Source: Flavobacteriia bacterium
Lineage (GTDB): Bacteria > Bacteroidota > Bacteroidia > Flavobacteriales_D > Crocinitomicaceae
Direction: 5' to 3'
Assembly (NCBI GenBank): GCA_009925805.1
Contig: RFQF01000082.1
Coordinates: forward strand, 1-9,025
Length of the DNA stretch: 9,025 nt
Shown here piece after piece: positions 5,101-9,025 of this stretch. The notes below the pieces were generated by a model. The model saw nothing but the letters and a program-made list of their open reading frames with translations. It had not been told where the DNA came from and searched no databases. Position 1 is the stretch's first letter. Every line of letters starts with the position of its first letter. A program made the position numbers and the translations under genes.

Positions 5101-5922
5101 ATGGAAAAAAAACGTGTATTAATCATTTCTCAAGAGATTTCTCCATTTCTAACCAAATCTACCATAGCCAACAACAGTCTTAAATTAGCCCAAGCTACGC
5201 AGGAAGAAGGGAAAGAAATTCGTGTATTTACTCCTCGATATGGGCTCATTAATGAACGAAGACATCAATTACATGAAGTAATTCGCTTATCGGGCCTAAA
5301 CATCTCCATTGACGATCAAGATCACCCGCTAATAATCAAAGTTGCCTCCGTTTCAGCAGCTAAAATGCAGGTGTATTTTATTGATAACGACGATTTTTTC
5401 AAACGCAAAGAAGGTCTTATTAACCCAGAAGGAGATGCCTTTTCAGACAACGATGAGCGTTCCATTTTCTTTGTACGAGGGGTGCTTGAAACCCTCAAGA
5501 AACTCGGATGGCAGCCAGATGTAATCCATTGCCACGGTTGGTTTACTGGCCTGATTTCCCTCTACATTAAACACTTCTATAAAAAAGATCCGCATTTTAA
5601 AGAAACGAAAGTGATTAACCACCTTTACAATGAGGCATTTACAGGATCGCTGGATGCCCGATTAGGGGAAAAATTGGCGTTTGATGGCTTTCCTAAATCG
5701 GTGACTGAGGCCCTTAAAACACCCGATTTTATCGCTTTTACTCGTTTAGTGCTCGAGCATTGCGACGGAGTAACCCTTGCTGAACCGTTAAGTGAAGATT
5801 TGCAAGCGTTGTACGATGAATTAACGATTCCAAAATTAGGTCTGCACGAGGAGGAACATCATGCTAAAGCGCTGGGTGCGTTTTTCGATGGGATTATTGA
5901 TTCTTCCCTAGCGCTAAAATAA
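5101..5922 (+). CDS. Glycogen/starch synthase-like protein, GT5 N-terminal domain only
   Basis: A 273-residue protein resembling only the N-terminal Rossmann domain of GT5 glycogen/starch synthases. Recognisable elements are RVLIISQEISPF (5-16), the VFTPRYGLINER segment (42-53), YFIDNDDFFKR (92-102), the DNDERSIFFVRGVLE helix (116-130) and PDVIHCHGWFTGLISLYIK (139-157), the counterpart of the DWHTGL region. The usual KxGGL ADP-glucose motif after the first strand is replaced by TKSTIANNS, and the C-terminal nucleotide-sugar domain, about 200 residues, is absent. It is therefore unlikely to be a working glycogen synthase; a binding or regulatory role is inferred. ATG 5101 is chosen over the in-frame TTG 5092 because it starts directly at the MEKKRVL strand. 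The next gene follows after 10 bp. Confidence 0.8.
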   Translation: MEKKRVLIISQEISPFLTKSTIANNSLKLAQATQEEGKEIRVFTPRYGLINERRHQLHEVIRLSGLNISIDDQDHPLIIKVASVSAAKMQVYFIDNDDFFKRKEGLINPEGDAFSDNDERSIFFVRGVLETLKKLGWQPDVIHCHGWFTGLISLYIKHFYKKDPHFKETKVINHLYNEAFTGSLDARLGEKLAFDGFPKSVTEALKTPDFIAFTRLVLEHCDGVTLAEPLSEDLQALYDELTIPKLGLHEEEHHAKALGAFFDGIIDSSLALK

Positions 5923-5932
5923 TTCCAATTAA

Positions 5933-7207
5933 ATGCGGATTTTCATTGTTGTTTTGCTGGGGCTTGCTCTTTTAGCCTGCCGTAAAAAAGACAACACGCT
6001 TGGAAAAGAACTTCTGAATTCCAACCAATACTTAGACGGAATAACCACAGATACCTTCTATTTGGTTACCTCATCCATTCTTGAGGATTCCATGGTTACC
6101 GACAACGTATCCAATGTGGTGCTTGGGCAGTATATTGACCCCATGTTTGGCGATTTTAACGCTTCCTTTTACACTCAAATTCGTATCGCTGCAACCAATC
6201 CAGACTTTGGAAACATTAACGAAATTATCGTTGATTCCATGGTACTAGGGCTAAAGTATGTCGGTTATTATGGAGATTTTACTCCGCAAACTTTTGAAGT
6301 GTTCGAGCTTACAGATCCCATGTATAACGACTCAACTTATTATTCTTTCGATCACATCAATCACGCTGCAACAAACCTTATGGATCCCAGCAAAAGCACA
6401 ATCACTCCTGACCCTGTGAATTTCACCGTTATCGGCGGAGATAGCGTACAAGCTCAGTTACGGCTATATTTGGACACAACGCTTGCCAAACAATTCATCA
6501 CTGAAGCTACCAGCGGAAATGGGTCATTCGCTTCTATCGAAGCATTTCAAAATTACTTCAAAGGCTTTTACGTTCGGGCGAATAACGCCGGTCTCTCTGC
6601 TGGACAGGGTGGCGTGTTTTATTTTAACTTGAATGACCCCGCAACGAAACTCACGATCTATTACCGACAATCAGGAACAGCTAAAACGTACGATTTTTTA
6701 ATGAATTCTATCTGTGCAGACTTTTCGCATGTGGACGTTAATCGAAACGGAAGCCCCGTTAATAATGCCATCAACAATAGTTCTCAAGGAATGCAGGAAT
6801 TCTACGCACAAGCCTTTGGGGTGCGAGCCAAGGTAATTATTCCGGGATTAAATCAATTTACCAAAAACCAACTGATTCATCGCGCGGAAATTCACTTGCC
6901 GGTTCAGTATTCTTCAGGTAACAAATTTAAACCGGGCGCTTCCGTTACCTTTGCCACCAAGAAAAGCATAAACGCGTTAACTTACCTAAATACAGGCGTG
7001 CTTGGCGCTTATTCTGAGACCAACAAGGAGTTTTCCGCAGATGTTAAACAATACGTACAAGCCGTGATTAATCAAGACATTGAAAACACGGGGCTCTATG
7101 TGTCTCCACTGTTTTTTATTAATTCTGCAGAACGGATTATCTTTAACGGACAAAACACCTTGAATAAAAAACGTCCGAAGATTATCATTACCTATACTCA
7201 TTTTTAA
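5933..7207 (+). CDS. DUF4270-family lipoprotein
   Basis: A 424-residue predicted lipoprotein. MRIFIVVLLGLALLAC forms a short signal peptide with lipobox LLAC, and Cys16 would be lipidated after cleavage. The following RKKD carries no strong inner-membrane retention pattern that I can name. The mature part resembles DUF4270: a DTFYLVTSS segment (40-48), the GQYIDPMFGDFNASFY signature (65-80), many short beta-strand-like stretches and a C-terminal KRPKIIITYTHF. The function of the family is unknown. The ATG is 10 bp after the starch-synthase-like stop, and the stop is 2 bp before glmS, so it is in one operon with a sugar-domain protein and the first enzyme of amino-sugar supply. That hints at a cell-envelope role (inference). 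Confidence 0.85.
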   Translation: MRIFIVVLLGLALLACRKKDNTLGKELLNSNQYLDGITTDTFYLVTSSILEDSMVTDNVSNVVLGQYIDPMFGDFNASFYTQIRIAATNPDFGNINEIIVDSMVLGLKYVGYYGDFTPQTFEVFELTDPMYNDSTYYSFDHINHAATNLMDPSKSTITPDPVNFTVIGGDSVQAQLRLYLDTTLAKQFITEATSGNGSFASIEAFQNYFKGFYVRANNAGLSAGQGGVFYFNLNDPATKLTIYYRQSGTAKTYDFLMNSICADFSHVDVNRNGSPVNNAINNSSQGMQEFYAQAFGVRAKVIIPGLNQFTKNQLIHRAEIHLPVQYSSGNKFKPGASVTFATKKSINALTYLNTGVLGAYSETNKEFSADVKQYVQAVINQDIENTGLYVSPLFFINSAERIIFNGQNTLNKKRPKIIITYTHF

Positions 7208-7209
7208 TC

Positions 7210-9025
7210 ATGTGCGGAATTGTAGCTTATATCGGGCCCAAAGAAGCCTATCCGATTATTGTTAAAGGGTTAAAACGGCTTGAATACCGCGGCTATGACT
7301 CGGCGGGAATCGCTTTATCCTCGAATGGAAAACTGAACATCTATAAGAAACAAGGCAAGGTGGCAAATTTGGTTGAATTTGCGGAAGAAAAAGACTGTTC
7401 GGGATCATCCGGAATTGGACATACCCGGTGGGCCACTCACGGAGAGCCTAACGACACCAACGCCCACCCGCATTATTCAACGGATGGAACATTAGCCATT
7501 ATTCACAATGGCATCATTGAAAATTACGATTCAATAAAAAAGGAGCTGCTCAATAAGGGGTATTCCTTTCGAAGCGAAACGGACACGGAAGTTTTGGTCC
7601 ACTTGTTAGATGATATCGCAAAAAAAGAGGGGGTTTGGTATGGGGAAGCGCTGCGTTTGGCCTTAAATCACGTGGTTGGTGCCTATGCTATTGTAGCTAT
7701 TTCAAGTGAATATCCGGACCGCTTAGTTGCCGCAAGGAAAAGCAGTCCTTTGGTCGTAGGGATTGGAGAAAACGGAGCGTATTTTTGTGCTTCCGATGCC
7801 TCACCTATCGTGGAATATACTAAAAATGTGGTCTACCTTGAGGACGAGGAAATCGCCGTGATGGATCGCGCCGATGGATTAAAACTCTACAATATCGGAG
7901 ATCAACCAAAAACGCCCTACATTCAAAAATTAGAGTTGGAGCTCGAAGCCTTAGAAAAAGGGGGCTATGAACACTTCATGTTAAAAGAAATCCACGAACA
8001 GCCTCGTTCCATTCATGATTGTTTTCGAGGAAGATTAAATGCTGAACAAGGTTGGATTTCCTTGGGCGGAATTCGCGATTATGAACAAAAAATGATTCAG
8101 GCAAATCGCTTAATTATTGTGGCCTGCGGAACGTCTTGGCATGCGGGTTTGGTGGGTGAATATCTACTAGAAGATTTGGCCCGCATCAATGTGGAAGTAG
8201 AATATGCCAGTGAGTTTCGCTATAGAAACCCTATCATTCATGAAAATGATGTGGTCATTGCCATTTCTCAATCCGGGGAAACCGCGGATACCTTAGCGGC
8301 CCTCGAATTAGCGAAAAGTAAAGGCGCCACTATTTTAGGAATTTGCAATGTGGTAGGTTCTTCCATTGCTCGCATTACGGATGCAGGCTCTTATACACAC
8401 GCAGGTCCGGAAATAGGGGTAGCATCAACCAAGGCATTTACCGCACAGGTAACCATCCTTACGTTGATGGCGTTGCAACTTGCGCATAAAAAAGGCAGCA
8501 TTAGCCAATCAAAATATCATGCATTGTTGTCCGAATTGGAAGCTATTCCCGCGAAGGTTAAGGAAATTCTGGCGAAAAACAATCACGTTGAGGAAATTGC
8601 TAAGGCCTATAAAGACGCCAGCAATGCCTTATATTTAGGAAGGGGCTCCTCTTTTCCCGTGGCATTGGAAGGTGCCCTTAAATTGAAGGAAATTTCCTAC
8701 ATCCATGCGGAGGGGTATCCCGCTGCGGAAATGAAGCATGGTCCTATTGCCTTGATCGATGAGAACATGCCCGTTTTTGTGATTGCTACCCATGGAAATT
8801 CTTACGAAAAAGTCGTTTCCAACATCCAAGAAGTGAAAGCAAGAAAAGGAAAGATCATTGCAATTGTTACTGAAGGAGACACCCAAGTGCGAGCAATGGC
8901 CGACCACATCATCGAAATACCCGCTTCGGATGAGGTCTTGGTTCCCTTATTGGCCACTGTCCCGCTGCAACTGCTTTCTTATTTTATCGCCGTAATGCGG
9001 GGTTGCAACGTAGACCAACCCCGAA
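7210..9025 (+). CDS. glmS: Glutamine--fructose-6-phosphate aminotransferase (isomerizing), 3' end cut by window
   Basis: Makes glucosamine-6-phosphate from fructose-6-phosphate and glutamine, feeding UDP-GlcNAc for peptidoglycan and lipopolysaccharide. The frame is open without interruption for 605 codons to the window end. The N-terminal class II glutaminase domain starts MCGIVAYIG, with Cys2 becoming the N-terminal nucleophile; HTRWATHG (71-78) and HNGIIEN (99-105) follow. The first SIS domain has CGTSWHAG (306-313), SQSGETADT (353-361) and EIGVASTKAFT (401-411). The second has EGALKLKEISYIHAEGYPA (487-505) and EMKHGP (507-512). The visible end NVDQPR is normally followed by about nine residues, so only the extreme C-terminus is missing. 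The ATG is 2 bp after the DUF4270 stop, so there is no room for a glmS ribozyme or private leader. Confidence 0.98.
   Translation, partial: MCGIVAYIGPKEAYPIIVKGLKRLEYRGYDSAGIALSSNGKLNIYKKQGKVANLVEFAEEKDCSGSSGIGHTRWATHGEPNDTNAHPHYSTDGTLAIIHNGIIENYDSIKKELLNKGYSFRSETDTEVLVHLLDDIAKKEGVWYGEALRLALNHVVGAYAIVAISSEYPDRLVAARKSSPLVVGIGENGAYFCASDASPIVEYTKNVVYLEDEEIAVMDRADGLKLYNIGDQPKTPYIQKLELELEALEKGGYEHFMLKEIHEQPRSIHDCFRGRLNAEQGWISLGGIRDYEQKMIQANRLIIVACGTSWHAGLVGEYLLEDLARINVEVEYASEFRYRNPIIHENDVVIAISQSGETADTLAALELAKSKGATILGICNVVGSSIARITDAGSYTHAGPEIGVASTKAFTAQVTILTLMALQLAHKKGSISQSKYHALLSELEAIPAKVKEILAKNNHVEEIAKAYKDASNALYLGRGSSFPVALEGALKLKEISYIHAEGYPAAEMKHGPIALIDENMPVFVIATHGNSYEKVVSNIQEVKARKGKIIAIVTEGDTQVRAMADHIIEIPASDEVLVPLLATVPLQLLSYFIAVMRGCNVDQPR

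Noticed and set aside
5923..7207. Possible missing C-terminal half of the starch synthase downstream of its stop, split by a frameshift
   Set aside because: The downstream frame encodes a lipoprotein with its own signal peptide and DUF4270 features; no GT1-like motifs appear in any frame.
7190..7212. glmS ribozyme or riboswitch
   Set aside because: Only 2 bp separate DUF4270 from glmS, and no leader or catalytic fold can fit there.
8635..8907. 90-codon antisense reading frame in glmS
   Set aside because: Lies entirely opposite conserved SIS-domain coding sequence with no sign of its own promoter or family.

Overview
The window reads as chromosomal DNA of a pigmented member of the Bacteroidota, most likely Flavobacteriales-like. 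Four things support this. The gene order panD/panC, then a starch-synthase-like protein, a DUF4270 lipoprotein and glmS is one I recall from flavobacterial genomes. The lycopene cyclase is of the fused CrtYcd type. The promoters match the Bacteroidota pattern TAnnTTTG (with TTTG about 19 bp upstream). Most start codons have A/T-rich leaders rather than clear Shine-Dalgarno sequences. The assignment rests on recognition of families, not on a search.

Region 1 (1-3291, + strand) is a tightly packed five-gene run: the C-terminal part of hemL (glutamate-1-semialdehyde aminomutase), an extended short-chain dehydrogenase of unknown substrate, a CruF/DUF422 carotenoid hydratase-like membrane protein, a CrtZ-type beta-carotene hydroxylase and a CrtYcd-type lycopene cyclase. 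Successive genes overlap by 8, 4, -1 (a 1-bp gap), and 4 bp, so the group is almost certainly one transcript with coupled translation. CrtY makes beta-ionone rings, CrtZ hydroxylates them, and CruF would hydrate a remaining acyclic end. Together they suggest zeaxanthin and/or monocyclic myxol/saproxanthin-like pigments. Phytoene synthase and desaturase are not in the window.

Region 2 (3271-5014, - strand) holds panC, panD and an rfaE2-like nucleotidyltransferase, read towards the carotenoid genes and overlapping lycopene cyclase tail-to-tail by 21 bp. PanC and PanD supply beta-alanine and pantothenate for coenzyme A. A perfect TTTG-N19-TAnnTTTG promoter lies just before panD.

Region 3 (5101-9025, + strand) is divergent from panC. 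It runs from a shortened GT5 starch/glycogen-synthase-like protein lacking the usual glucan synthase motif and the whole C-terminal domain, to a DUF4270 lipoprotein, to glmS (glucosamine-6-phosphate synthase), cut by the window edge about nine codons before its expected end. The 86-bp gap between panC and this unit carries a -7 box for each direction.

No mobile element, CRISPR array, tRNA, rRNA or large non-coding stretch is visible; nothing longer than about 90 bp is without a gene. Most of the window is ordinary core metabolism. The points of real interest are the unassigned dehydrogenase within a carotenoid operon, the short CruF, the conserved but apparently non-catalytic GT5 stub next to a DUF4270 lipoprotein, and the compact promoter arrangement.
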